Positions 53,329 to 64,000 of a DNA stretch of 64,000 bases are shown here, piece by piece. A program made the translations under genes and the position numbers. The notes below the pieces were generated by a model, which worked only from the letters and a program-made list of their open reading frames with translations, ran no database searches and was not told the origin of the DNA. Within the stretch, counting starts at the first letter, position 1. Every line of letters starts with the position of its first letter. The DNA is from Isochrysis galbana. Lineage: Eukaryota > Haptophyta > Isochrysidales > Isochrysidaceae. The DNA lies in contig CM030940.1 of the NCBI GenBank assembly GCA_018136815.1, positions 2,463,915 to 2,527,914 of the forward strand, read 5' to 3'.

Positions 53329-56300
53329 CTACTCGTTGCTGAGCAAGTTGACAATAGCGGCAAGAACTGGATGCGAACGTATCTCAAGCGACGGGTCTTC
53401 TATTTTCGCGCGCAAAAGATTGTCACATTCCGCTCGCAACTCGCGGACCAAGACGGCAACGCGGCGTGGAGCGTCGAAAGTAATGTGGGAGTCGACAGTG
53501 ACTGAGCCACGATCGTGATCGATGCTTACTTTGCCACCGAATAATAAGAGGGATAGCGGCGTGACAACGGTGGCATCACGTAGGTGAATACGATTCGTGT
53601 TAGTTTGCAGATGACGCGAGTGAAAGACGACAAATCTTTCTTGCTGCTCGAAATTCGTCGCGCCGAAGAGAACTGAAGAAGGATGGAGGAAAACTCTTTT
53701 GTAACCTTGAGAGCCATTGGGAAGTGTGTAGAATTTTACCGCACGTGCATCCTCATTTGCCGTCTCAACCGCGCCTTGAGCCGTTGCTTCATATTTGACA
53801 TCCGGCATCTGAATCTTGGCGATGTTGGGATACAGGCCCGCGCAAACGAGTGAGCGCACGAGGTTGACCTGATGCATCTCTTTGATACCAGCAACTTCGC
53901 CATGAGCCGCCTCTGCGGTTGAGCGTGCTAACCCAAGCAGGCCGAGGGTTCGCGCGAGCTGAGAACGCAAGGCATGGAGTTCGTCCATTCCGTTTACTGA
54001 TAAGAAGAGCGTATTCGCATAGCGTCGAGCCGCAGCAGCACCGCCTCTACGTAATTCCGAGGACCACCCCTCATAAGCTCGAAGCAGCGCTAAATGATCC
54101 GACTTCTCAGTCCGCAGGTGAGCTCGTGCTGCTTGAGCTTCACTCCGCTGTTCCACCGGAGAGAGGAAGGGGTGACGTGAAATGGATATCGCGGCTGCGA
54201 TTGTGAGGACGGGGTCCACACAACCCAATAGGGCGCCAAAGAGCAGCATTTTGCCGACACGTAAATCGAGCGGCATGCGTGCCAAGTGTGCACCGAGTGG
54301 AGTGAGCTCTAGCGGGATGCTTGCTGCCTCCGAAGCTGTATGCATTTGTGCGTTGGCGGCAGAACTCTGGGCAATGGCGCCGATACGGATGAGCGCCGTT
54401 TCTGCTGCAGAGATGGCTTGTTGTGAAGGCGGTTCGAGCGCGCGCAACAGGAATGAACACGGATCGCCACCTCCAAGGTCGAGCGCTTTGATCTGAAGGA
54501 ACAAACTATCGAGAGGCACGCGAGCAATCTCGGGCACCGTGTTGGCCGGCAATTTTCTGAGTTGTGCACGGGAATACATCGCCCAATACTCGCCTTCGCA
54601 CGTGCGTCCGGCTCGGCCGCGTCGCTGTCGACGCGAAGATAGCGGGGCCCACCTGCATGGGAAAACGCGAGGCGGCAGAAGCGAATCGACACGACGACCC
54701 GCGCGAGCGGGCGGGGTGGCATCGTGTGCAGGGTGGAGAACGAAGGCTACAAGCTGCATACGTTTCGACAAGCTGTGCAGTGGCGTTGAGGGAATCGTAT
54801 TGAGTGAGCTTCACACGGCCCATGTCTATGACTACGCGGATGTCGTTGATGGTGAGACTCGTTTCGGCCACATTCGTAGCGATTACTACTTTGCGAAGCC
54901 CTCTCGGCGGCATGTTGAAGACCTTGCGCTGCTGATCGGGAGGAAGCTCACCATGAAGTGGCAGGATCAGCCAGCGTGAAGCAGCCTGTAAGCGTTCAAG
55001 GTCCGAGGAGAGCTTGCGTATCTCCGCGATGCCTGGAAGAAAAATGAGCACGGCCCCTCCACCGCCACCACCGGAGCCGCTGCTTTCACCAGCTGCATCT
55101 CTCTCGTCGAGATGAGCGAGGAGTGCGCCAATGAGGTCGGCCGGGACGTTGCCCGAGGGTATGCGCAAAAGCGCTTGCTTGGTCCTCTCGCTGTATACGA
55201 ATCTGTTAACATCGATGACTTCATCTCCGCGTGTAACCTTTCCAAAATCGAGCATACCCAACTCATCATCAGCCTCTTTGTCGTGAAAAAGCACCTTGCC
55301 CCGGGCTTGGTAGCCTGTATGCTCAATGGCATCCTCAAGAGTGAAATCCACGATGGGAAATGTTCGGCCTGGAATGTTGAGAATTGTGCAACCACCAAAG
55401 TAATCGGCGAAAAGGCTCGCATCAAGCGTGGCAGACATAAGCACGACACGCAGTTTTGGGTTGATAGCCAGCGCATCTCGCAATACGATGAGCAAAAAGT
55501 CCGAATCGAGCGAGCGTTCGTGAACCTTGAAATAATATGGATGGGATGGAAAGGAAAGTAATGGCGGGTAGAGTGAGGAAGAATGGGTGCAAGGTACGAA
55601 GTGCAGAACAGGGCCGTCCATACGCTTCGAGGCTGAACGGGAGCACATGAACAGACAACGGCATATCTCGTCAACGGACGCTCCTACCCGGCCGATTTCG
55701 GGACAGCCTCCCGCGCGCACCCGCCCCCTACCCGTCCAGCCATGCCTCCACGTGTCCATGCCCCAACCCCCCACAAATTCTTCGAATGAGTACGGGCATT
55801 GTGTCTCACCTCATCTACAACCACATGCGAGACCAAGGACAAGCAAGAGTCAGACTTCAGGTGCTGGAGCAGCACGCCCGTAGTGCAAAAGAGTAACCGG
55901 GTCCTCTGCGACTGACGCGCATCAAATCGTACCGCATAGCCAACAACATCGCCTGAATCAACCAATCAAGGCCGGCATGAGATATGGCGTGAATATGTAG
56001 CAGGCCGCGCACACAGTCTCGAGGCTGGAAGCCAGCATCATGGGAACGTGCATCCCGGCAAGCGTGCAACGGCAGCGAGCTAGATTGGAGGCCAAGGCGG
56101 CTCACCGACATTCGAGTCGCCCCGCTCTGCTGCCACCCGCTCTGCCAGAGAAATCGCGGCGATGCGCCGCGGCTGCGTCACTATGATGTCCGTCTCGCCG
56201 CCAACGCCACTGTGAATCGCATGCTCAAGCAAATATTGGGGTACCTGTGTTGATTTGCCACAACCTGTCTCGCCGCACACAACTAGCACACGGGATTTGT

Positions 56301-58443
56301 CTAGAGAGGCAAGAATGTCTGCGCGACTAGAGAACGCGGGTAGTGATGCACGGCTCTCACGCATGTCCTTGTGTCGCGGCTCAGACTCCAACGCTGCTTG
56401 CTGTCGCATTAACTCATTGCTTTGCTGTTTGATCACTGCCGCATCGCGGCGTGGCCGATCCTCCCATAATCTTTGGCCTCTTCGATTTCCTGAACGACCA
56501 CCATGTGTCGGCTTTGCACCTCGACGAGTAGCACCGCTTCGAGTGATAAATTCTTTACCGACTGCCGAGCTCTCCTCGGTGTCTTCCTCGGTATTGGTTT
56601 TTTTTTGGTGGCCCCCCGACACATCTAGATTGTCCTGAAGCTCCGTCTCTTTCTGCACCATTGCGGGTCGGACCTCACCTATCGTGCTCTCTAGAGAAGA
56701 ACAAAGTTCATGTATTGCAGCCATCCCATCCTCTGCCAGTGTCACCGCTTGGGCAGCAAGTGCTCGGCAAAGGTGCCGTTGTTCGACAGGAGAGAAGTAG
56801 TCATGGGCACGGGGCACGAAAACTGGTAACGCGGGAAGCGCGGGATAGCCTTGCCGCAACAAGACCTGAAGCACCCCAGGGGGGCTCGAATCGTGAAGAT
56901 GTACCCGGATGCAACGCAGTCCGCCCAGCTCTTCATGAGCACTCGAAGAAAAGGCCTCCTCCCCATAGATGGACGTGAGCACGGTGAGCTCCTCTTCCAT
57001 GGCCTCCTTCAAGGAGCCGTCCTCGTCCTCCACGCCCGTGGGCGCCCACAAGTCCGCAGAGAGACTTTGCAGGTAGTCCAACAGCGAGGCGAGCCCTGCC
57101 GACAAAGCCTCAGAGACCTCGCACGTAGGAGGGCTTGTGGTAATGTCCGCTTGCTCCGGCGAGCCTTGTGCAGCCACTACTTGATCTACTGATGTATGGA
57201 CGCTTCTTGGGATGTGGCCGGCCGTATTCCTCAAAACATCGGCTGGCTTAACAATCTGCACGCGGCGCTTGACCTGAAAGGCAGCCGGCAGCTGATGTTC
57301 AGGAAGGGTCAAGCACAGCCAATCGACCGCTGTTTCCCGCAGCGTACTGAGTGCATGCTTCATTTCTTTTGCGTTATCTACACTGCTGGACGATCGAGAA
57401 TCCTGCGCAAAGGCGTAGCTCGCGCCCCGCAAAGCAGCTTCGGAGTCGAATCCGAGTCCAATGAGCGAGTTGGTGAGTGAGTCCACCTCGGAGCGTAAAG
57501 TGTCATCTTGCACCCCCGTGTCGACAATATCGCCATCGCTTGCGAGACGATCCAAAGCCGTACCGCTGCGCGCACCAACGAGCGCACGATGAGCCGCATC
57601 ACGGCTCGATTCGGAGAGAGTAAGGCTGCCGTGGCTCGGGCGGGGGCCTCTTCCCGCACCGCGTCCTTCACCAGCACCGCCTCCCCCTCCCCGCCCCCCA
57701 CCTTTGCCCCCAGGACCTACAAGACTGGATGAGCTACCTGCAGGGGTGCTGCCTGCATGGCCTGCAGCATGCGAGGCTGCCACGGGTGGATTCTTCTGCA
57801 GGTCCATCCACATCGTGCGGTATGGATCAGGCAGCTTGAGATGGTGTTGGACTGTGGGCTCGACCCCAAAGAGTGCGTACAGAGCAGCCCTATGTTGTGC
57901 GTCCTGCATCGTGGATGCGCCCTCTGTCGGCTGAAAGCGGCGGTCACTCTTCCCCGTCGGATCCTTGGGGTTGTTCAGCCACACGACTGCCTTGCACACT
58001 CCACCCGGCCCTTGTCCACCAGTATAGCGAGGACGGGGCAGCTTAGCGCGATCGCAGTACTGCTGGAGCAGCTGCTTGGGCAACCGCTGCCACTCTTTGA
58101 GCACGAAACCCACATCGCCAACAGCCGTCTCACCACCGCCAACCGCGCCCTTATTCTTGACGTTGCCAGCATTCGTCTCGAGCCGCGGCTCTTTACACTT
58201 GAAACATGATGACCTTGATGCGAAGCACGTCGCACCGCAGCTGTGGCACACCCACTCAGCCGCTCCACCACCGCCCGCGCCGAAGCTGAGCACTTTGGCC
58301 TCCTTGGCGACGACGATGCCCGTCTTGATCTTGTGCATCTTGCGCTTGGGAGGCTCCGGCGCAGGGGCAGGCGCCTCAGCCGCCGCCTTGGCCTTGGCCT
58401 TGGCCTCCTTGGTCGAGAGGGCAGCGGTCTTCTCGCGACCCAT
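53329..58443 (-). CDS. DEAH-box RNA helicase, DHX29/DHX57 type
   Basis: Four exons: 56106-58443, 55810-55952, 54762-55525, 53329-54652, all GT-AG and in phase, giving 1522 aa from ATG 58443. Order: basic N-terminus; RanBP2-type zinc finger (EWVCHSCGATCFASRSSCFKC); dsRBD-like region; Gly-rich linker; UBA-like segment; AVDWLCLTLPEHQLP; RWD domain (EEELTVLTSIYGEEAF). Helicase motifs: I GETGCGKST (about 724), Ia TQPRRIAA, II DEVH made by an exon join, III SATL, IV FLPG, V TNVAETSLTI, VI QRRGRAGR (also exon-joined). HA2 and OB-fold regions complete the C-terminus. DHX29 assists translation initiation on structured mRNAs; DHX57 is less understood. RWD plus UBA favours DHX57, but the RanBP2 finger replaces its CCCH finger. 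Confidence 0.93.
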
Positions 58444-58889
58444 CGGGGCTGGCAAGGCGCCTGAAGGTGTGGCTGGATGGCGGACGCGCCAGAGTAGGCG
58501 CGCAGCAAGCAGAGATCGACAGACAGACAAGAGGAAGAGAGGGGGGAGGGAAGGATGGAGGAGAACGGAGAGGGGAGTCGCCCACGCGCTGAGCGCGCCA
58601 AGAGAGCAAACATGGGAAAGGAGAACGCGATGCGGTGTGAATGAAGGAATGAAGGAATGGTGGAGACAGGCGGAGGGGAGCAGGGGGAGGAGCCCTCTCG
58701 TTCGAGATGTTCTTGTTGTGTGAGTATAACCTTAGTGCTGTGGTCCGTAGCCTCGTAGCCTTCATCGGCAATCGGCAACGGAGCCCCTACCCCGCGATGG
58801 GGGTGTGCGCGGTTGGTGCATGGCTCGTCCGTTGTATGCGGCTAGGGATTCTAGCCAACAAGATGCTCTACAAGACTACAATTTCAAAC
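58444..58889. other. Promoter-side intergenic of helicase gene
   Basis: GA-rich 58530-58690. No further gene seen. Confidence 0.4.
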
Positions 58890-59113
58890 CCTGGATGGGA
58901 AATACGGTGCTGGGGTCCGCAAATCCAGCCAAATACATATATGTAATACATTATGTATTTGGCCTCCGGCCAAATACATTTCAAATACATTCGAGGCCTA
59001 CAACCCAGGACGCGCTTCAAATACAGCCAAATACATATATATGTATTTGACCTCTGGTCAAATATCAAATACGGAATGCGGTAAATACGTGTATTTCGTA
59101 TTTCCCATCTAGG
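58890..59113. mobile_element. 224-bp MITE with perfect 8-bp duplication
   Basis: Ends CCT(G/A)GATGGGAAATACG (inverted), target duplication tttcaaac at 58882-58889 and 59114-59121. The interior has palindromes of GTATTTGG/CCAAATAC and tacatatatgta. Same family as 59449-60379. Confidence 0.93.
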
Positions 59114-59121
59114 TTTCAAAC

Positions 59122-59440
59122 GTGGTACCCCCGCCGCGAGAGGGGGGGAGGTCAGGCTGCGTCCCAGTTTCCGTTGTGGTCACCGAGGGAAGATCCGTCT
59201 GAACCTCCTTGGTGGCCATGGTGGAGGTGCACGGGATCAACTCGGTCACCTTGCGCCATCGAGGAGGGGGCGTAGGGTAGTACTTTGAAAACCCTCCTGG
59301 AGGTGGAGGTGACATCGTGAAGTTGTGCCACTGCGCCTGTGAGAGCCACGAGGCCCCATACCAAGGGGGCCCAGTGATAGTTAGCAACGTTGTGCAGACG
59401 AGAGGTAACATCGATGGGCTAGCGCACTCTAGCGACGGGG
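59122..59440 (-). pseudogene. ORF fragment between two MITEs, unknown
   Basis: Minus-strand frame (to about 59411) with LPLVCTTLLTITGPPWYGAS and TMSPPPPGGFSKYYPTPPP, Pro/Thr-rich. The frame stays open to the MITE boundary at 59448 and, beyond the MITE (60388 onward), continues a short way, so the MITE interrupted an older coding-like sequence. Not recognised; could be a retroelement Gag remnant. Confidence 0.3.
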
Positions 59441-59448
59441 TAAACGAC

Positions 59449-60379
59449 CCTAGATGGGAAATACGTATTCACCGTATTTGGACGAAGGCCAAATACAGAC
59501 CGTATTTACCGTATTTGAAACTGCCTCAATATGACCCTCCGTATTTGGACGGTGGCGCAGGCGCGCGCGTCGAAAGTCCCCACGCCATGATCCTGTTTTG
59601 GTCTCATAGGCGAGGGGGCCTAATGGGAATGGGAGGGTGAGGAGCAGATTATTAGAGAGGAGCTGTCGTGGGGAAGGAGAGATGGCTGGATAGGGCGCTA
59701 TACCCATGCGCTAGGCATGGGCAGCGCCGCCACCTCAGGGCATGTCCTCCCTCTGTTTGGTCATATGTTGAGATGTTGAGATGTTTTGTGCCTACAACCT
59801 ACAACAGAGGACGACGAGGGGGTTTGTGCTGCTTGGGTTAAATGAATGCAGTAGGAAGAGGGAGTGAGCGAGCAGAGTGAGAGGGGGAGTCAAGCGTTGA
59901 ATGAAGGCCCATGGATGGCCCATGGCAGGGCACCGAGTTGTAGGTTCCTGTGGTGCACAAGAGTGGGGTGGGAAGGAGAATTGTGTCAGCAATGGGCAAT
60001 GGGCATTGCTGCATTGTTTGTTTGCGCAATGCAGTACCGCTGCAGCCATGCGCCATGCGCGCAACGAGCGCGGATCGCGCGAGGCACGGTCAGGGTTGGG
60101 GTTCAGGATGGGGTACACGCTCCATCTACATTCTCACATGCTCTCATCATGATGAGATGATGGGTGAAGGGGGGGCGGGGGGGGAGAGGGCGCTGGCGCT
60201 GGCGCTAGGGCAATATATGGCATATGCTGGCGATTGGCGACGGGGGAGGCTTGGGGAATGGGAGCCCCCCCCCCCCCGGTACTGTATTTGGTACCGTATT
60301 TGGCTGTATTTGGACGAAGGCCAAATACAGGCTGTATTTACCGTATTTGGAAGCCCCCTCACTGTATTTCCCATCTAGG
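59449..60379. mobile_element. 931-bp MITE with perfect 8-bp duplication
   Basis: Inverted ends CCTAGATGGGAAATAC; target duplication taaacgac at 59441-59448 and 60380-60387. Subterminal GTATTTGG repeats at both ends match 58890-59113, 6028-6140 and 37685-37797. The interior shares a segment (59820-59990) with 35300-35425. No transposase ORF. Confidence 0.94.
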
Positions 60380-60645
60380 TAAACGACGACGTTGCCACAC
60401 CGGCAGTAGAACTCACAGGTCTACAATAGAACTCAACTCAGACAGGAGGAGAAAACGTGAGAGGTAGTGGGGGGAGGGGGAGGGGGAGGGCGCCGTCCAG
60501 TCCGCTCGCGGCCTCGCTGAGAAGGCTGCTCTGCTCGCCACTTTACGCCTCGAGCTGCCCTTGTCCCACGCCCCTCGCCCCTCGCCCCTCGCCGATCGAG
60601 GCTGTGAGCGCGTACGGCTACGGTGGCACGGCTCACCTCATCGGC

Positions 60646-62919
60646 ATGGCCGCGAGTCCCATTCACCGCTCCGCGAATGAGCTCGAGCGGGCCTGCCGGT
60701 TGATCGAGCACGCGGTCACGCCGGCACGACACCCGACAGACGACCCACATCCCGCAGCCTTTGCGCCGTACCTGCTCTGCGGCGCCGCGCAGCACGCACT
60801 TGCAGCCGATGCGCTGCTCGACATCGGCGTGACGGCGGTGCTCAACTGCGCTCCGCAGGCGGCGCATGACTGCCAGGCCTTGTATGCGGAGCGCGACATT
60901 GCCTACTGCGCGCTAGACGGCTGCGAGGACATCGCAGGGTACGACGTGCTCGGTCTGCACCTTGCCAAAGCGACATCATTCATACGTGAGCAGCTTGACA
61001 GCAAGCGGCCTCGAGGTAAGGTGCTCGTCCATTGCTTTGCTGGGTCCAATCGGTCTGCAACGATTGCCATTGCCTACTTGCTTTGCACCTCGCGCAAACC
61101 TCTCCTTTCTCTTGTCGAAAGCTGCTTCGCCCAGCGCCCATTCATCCTCAAGAACCATACGTTTCGTCAGCAACTGGTCGAGCTCTGTTTCAGGGAAGGT
61201 ATCCCCGTGGAGCAACCTCGATTGGAGGCGTGCCCCTCGGCATTAGGCACCGATGGCGTTGGCTCGGACGCTCCCATAGAGGCGGACCGACCGGTAGGCT
61301 CGACCCAGAAGCCGGTCATGAGTGCTGGACGGCCAGGCACGGAAGCAATGGGCCTAGCTCGCTCATGCCGAAACCTTGAACCACAAGATCAATCAGCACC
61401 ATCTTATCCGAAAGGGGATTTCTTGCAGCCATACACACTCGCGGAGAAGCTCGGCCAGGGTGCCTTTGCAACTGTTTATTCTTGCCAACTTGTGGGGGTC
61501 GAAGAGCCCTTGGCGGCTAAAGTTGTTTTGCGGAATAAGTGGGTCTGGATCAACGGGCGATCCACCTCGGCTTCTGTTGGTGTGAATTTGGTGCACAAGG
61601 AGGTGCTCGCACTCGAACGAGTGGGCAGGCATCCCAATATTGTTAGACTCATCGGATTGCGTTCCGAGCCGGACCGTGAGGTGCTTTTCCTTGGGCGCGC
61701 AGCAGGAGGTGATCTTGCTAGGGTGGCTCTCAGTCAAGCTTCTGGTATGGAGGAAGGACTAGTGCGCTCCTACATGCACAATCTGTTGTCCGCTCTCGCC
61801 CATTGCCATCGCGAGAAGGTAGTTCATCGCGATGTCAAATTGGAGAATGTCTTGCTCGACAGCCACGGGCGAGCTGTACTCTCCGACTTTGGCAACGCTG
61901 CACTGATCGATGAGGGTCAAGGCCCGTGCAACTGCTCGCCAGCCATCTTGCATGACAAGTGTGGTACAAAACCGTGGTGTGCGCCGGAGATCATCTCATG
62001 TGGCGAGGAGGGATACTATGGGCCTCCCGTGGACCTTTGGTCTGCAGGTATTTAGCCCTGCCCGCTGTTGCCATGTGCCGAATCCTCGCGGGACAATTGC
62101 AGGAATACGCTATTTAGTCCGATCGGAGAAGATCCATGACTGAGTTTGAGCCTGAAAACCTGTGTAGGAATCTGCATGTTCGCCATGCTCTCGAGCAGAA
62201 TGCCTTTTGTGATCGCGGATGCGGCAGTCGATCCGCGGTTTGCGCGTGCTGTTGAAGTGCAGGCTCGAGGACGGTCGACTTGTGCGATGCTCCTTCACTG
62301 GCTTCGTTCATCGGACACCCAAATTTGTTGGTGTGAGGCGGCGGCGAATCTTTTGGATGCTCTACTATCCATCAATCCCAATGATCGCATATCAGCGGAT
62401 GATGCCCTTGCGTCGGCCTGGTTGAAGCAGACCAGCTCGAAAGTGGGAGAGAGTTTGTTGTCCGAATGTGTCCGACCAGCCGAGACCGGAGCGACCACGG
62501 GGACTCAAAAGCGTAGTGGCAGTGTGCATAATGAAGGGCCTCGAAAATCCGTTCGATCGTCATCCTACTTGCTTAATGAGGATGTTGAGCAAGCGCACGA
62601 GGAGCGCACCTGCATTTGGCGTGGATTGCGCACGGAAACGCGGGCAGATGTGCTACGCGGCGCGATCGGTACGCACCATGCAACGCATCACCCTGTGAGG
62701 CACCCCAACTGTGCCATTGGGCGCAACCTTACCTACGACGTACCGATGAGCAAATGGCTTCGCGAGGAGAATGCCTATGGGGCCATCCTACCAGCAATTG
62801 TCATTGAGGCCGACCGGCCTTTCAAAGTGGGCTCCGACAACAACAATAATTACCGATGGGGCACAGAGGCATCTATGGTGCAGCCAGGCGACATTCTCAA
62901 TGGTGGATACCCACGTTAG
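60646..62919 (+). CDS. Dual-specificity phosphatase-protein kinase fusion
   Basis: Exons 60646-62047 and 62168-62919 (donor GTATTT, acceptor GTGTAG, phase 1) give 717 aa from the first in-frame ATG. Residues about 40-185 are an atypical dual-specificity phosphatase: LLDIGVTAVLNCAPQ, DGCEDIAGYD, and the complete P-loop VLVHCFAGSNRSAT with catalytic Cys130 and Arg136. After a linker of about 70 residues, a Ser/Thr kinase domain starts near 265: LGQGAFATVY, AAKVV (Lys292), HRDVKLEN (Asp396), DFGNA (Asp414), CGTKPWCAPEI, DLWSAG-ICMFAML across the intron, and NPNDRISADDAL. All catalytic residues of both enzymes are present. The C-terminal ~150 residues are unassigned. The chain could reverse its own or a partner's phosphorylation, which is inference. 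Confidence 0.9.
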
Positions 62920-63325
62920 TATGGTCTGTGAATAATGTGTCATGAATCAACCGTAGACACGATGACAAGGTTCATGACTGTAGAAATCGCGACCAACGCA
63001 AGACCGAAAGGGAAGCCTTCGGAAAGTCGATGCATGCTTGAATGCGTCTCGATGAGTCCAATCTCAGTATCGAAAACAAACTTTACTTGACTTTGACAAT
63101 TTGTCGTGATCGATCGTGTCGAAGACAACGACCTGAGACCTGAAAGTGCGAGCGTACAATAGAACCAAACCTTGGCCCAAACCTTGCAGTTGTGCTGCTA
63201 CTTTGGTGCTCGTTTAACGCGTGCGTGCGCCACTAAGCGCATGTGTGAGGTAGTAAGCAAGCGCGGAGGCAAGCGGTGGGTCCCCTTACCCATGGATGCC
63301 CGGCTCCTTGCCCTAGAAAGAGGAG
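62920..63325. other. Intergenic
   Basis: 3' flank of the fusion gene. No gene seen. Confidence 0.4.
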
Positions 63326-63355
63326 CCTCAACCTACTTTTATAAGTGGGGGTCAA
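63326..63355 (-). promoter_or_regulatory. Repeated TATAAAAG block (second copy)
   Basis: Reverse complement TTGACCCCCACTTATAAAAG then TAGGTTGAGG, one difference from 37393-37422. Points away from the MERAP start at 63391. Confidence 0.45.
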
Positions 63356-63390
63356 GAAAAATTATTGTTATAGTTTAATAGTTTTAGCAA

Positions 63391-63983
63391 TGGAGCGCGC
63401 GCCGACCGCTCCCAGCCCCACGACCACGACGCCCCAACGGGGCCGCCCGCTCCTTCTCCTCTCCGCTCTTCTACTGTTAAGTTCTCCCCGCTCTTCTTCT
63501 ACCGTTGAAATCTGCGCTCTTCTTCTACCATTAAAATTCTGTACTCCGTCTACCATTAAAAATCCTGCCTCCCTACCGTTAAAAATCCTGCCTCCGTCGC
63601 CTTGCCAACACACTTCCTCCGCCTTCCTGCCGGCTTCCTTGCCAGTTCCTCCCGCCCCGGTTTCCCGCTTGTCTCTAAATCGTTTCACCGCATTAAGACC
63701 AAGCTTAGAGGGGATGAAACTCCCCGTCCCCGTCCAGTTCCAGTTCCGTTACGCAAAAATCTCGTTCATCTCGTCGGGCCATCAGGTCATCTCGTTACAT
63801 CTCGTCGTCGGGCCGTCAGGCCATCTCGTTCATCTCGTTACATCTATCTCGTCGTCGGGCCATCAGGCCATGTCGTTCATCTCGTTACATCTCGTCGTCG
63901 GGCCCTCGGGCCATCTCGTTCATCTCGTCGTTGCGTCGTTGGGCCCCCGGGCCATCTCGTTACAATCCAAGCTGCGGCTTTGA
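63391..63983 (+). other. MERAP-type start and tandem repeats
   Basis: ATG at 63391 opens MERAPTAPSPTTTTPQRGRP, as at 6246 and 22663. Then two degenerate arrays: taccRttaaaaatcctgcc-type units at about 63465-63600, and catctcgtcgtcgggcc/catctcgttacat units at 63755-63970. The phrase tcatctcgtcgggccatc also occurs at about 26611 in a retroelement leader, so this is probably element-derived rather than a host gene. Confidence 0.4.
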
Positions 63984-64000
63984 TTTCCACACAGGCCGCG

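Overview
The window looks like nuclear DNA of a flagellated, photosynthetic single-celled eukaryote. It is GC-rich, has short GT-AG introns and unrelated genes on both strands with no operons. Signs of lineage: an enkurin-domain flagellar protein, a selenocysteine MsrA, several proteins with signal-peptide-plus-transit-peptide style N-termini (as in complex red-lineage plastids), a VKOR-type lumenal thioredoxin, a DUF2358-SOUL fusion, and heavy hAT/retroelement content. A haptophyte-like alga is my best guess. This is inference; no rRNA or organelle marker is present to settle it.

Layout. 1-4.2 kb: Gag-like ORF of a retroelement (minus) with a 512-bp tandem duplication. 5.1-5.7: VKOR-type thioredoxin gene. 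6.0-9.1: decayed transposon-like sequence interrupted by a complete-ended hAT element (6748-8640, exact 8-bp target duplication). 9.3-10.2: ~206-bp tandem array organised as 413-bp dimers. 12.2-12.8: PDRG1-like prefoldin. 13.2-14.2: selenoprotein MsrA with a plausible SECIS. 14.7-18.3: two hAT remnants in opposite orientation around an enkurin gene. 19.1-21.3: bestrophin-like channel. 23.2-24.4: TMEM65 protein with a GAF domain split by an EF-hand pair. 25.0-27.6: transposase-like gene broken by an LTR element. 29.0-31.4: choline-transporter-like protein. 32.2-33.7: DUF2358-SOUL protein. 34-38: nested mobile elements and extreme low-complexity DNA. 38.5-43.1: USP7-type deubiquitinase in eight exons. 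44-46.6: LINE endonuclease fragment joined to an antisense Gag-like ORF. 47.6-49.2: esterase-like phytase-family protein. 50.9-52.5: Gag leader fragment and an unknown spliced gene. 53.3-58.4: DHX29/DHX57-type RNA helicase. 58.9-60.4: two MITEs of one family, each with a perfect 8-bp duplication. 60.6-62.9: dual-specificity phosphatase fused to a protein kinase. 63.3-64.0: retroelement-leader-like repeats.

The host genes are mainly single-copy housekeeping, signalling or plastid genes and do not form one pathway. A loose theme is redox and calcium handling: selenoprotein MsrA, VKOR-type thioredoxin, SOUL haem protein, TMEM65/EF-hand/GAF protein, bestrophin-like channel. The most notable items are the MsrA/SECIS pair, the TMEM65-GAF-EF-hand fusion, the phosphatase-kinase fusion, the PDRG1 protein with a Cdc37-like N-terminus, and the transposon strata resolvable to the base by their target duplications. 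Exon borders were derived by hand from GT/AG sites, reading frame and family similarity; no transcript data were used.
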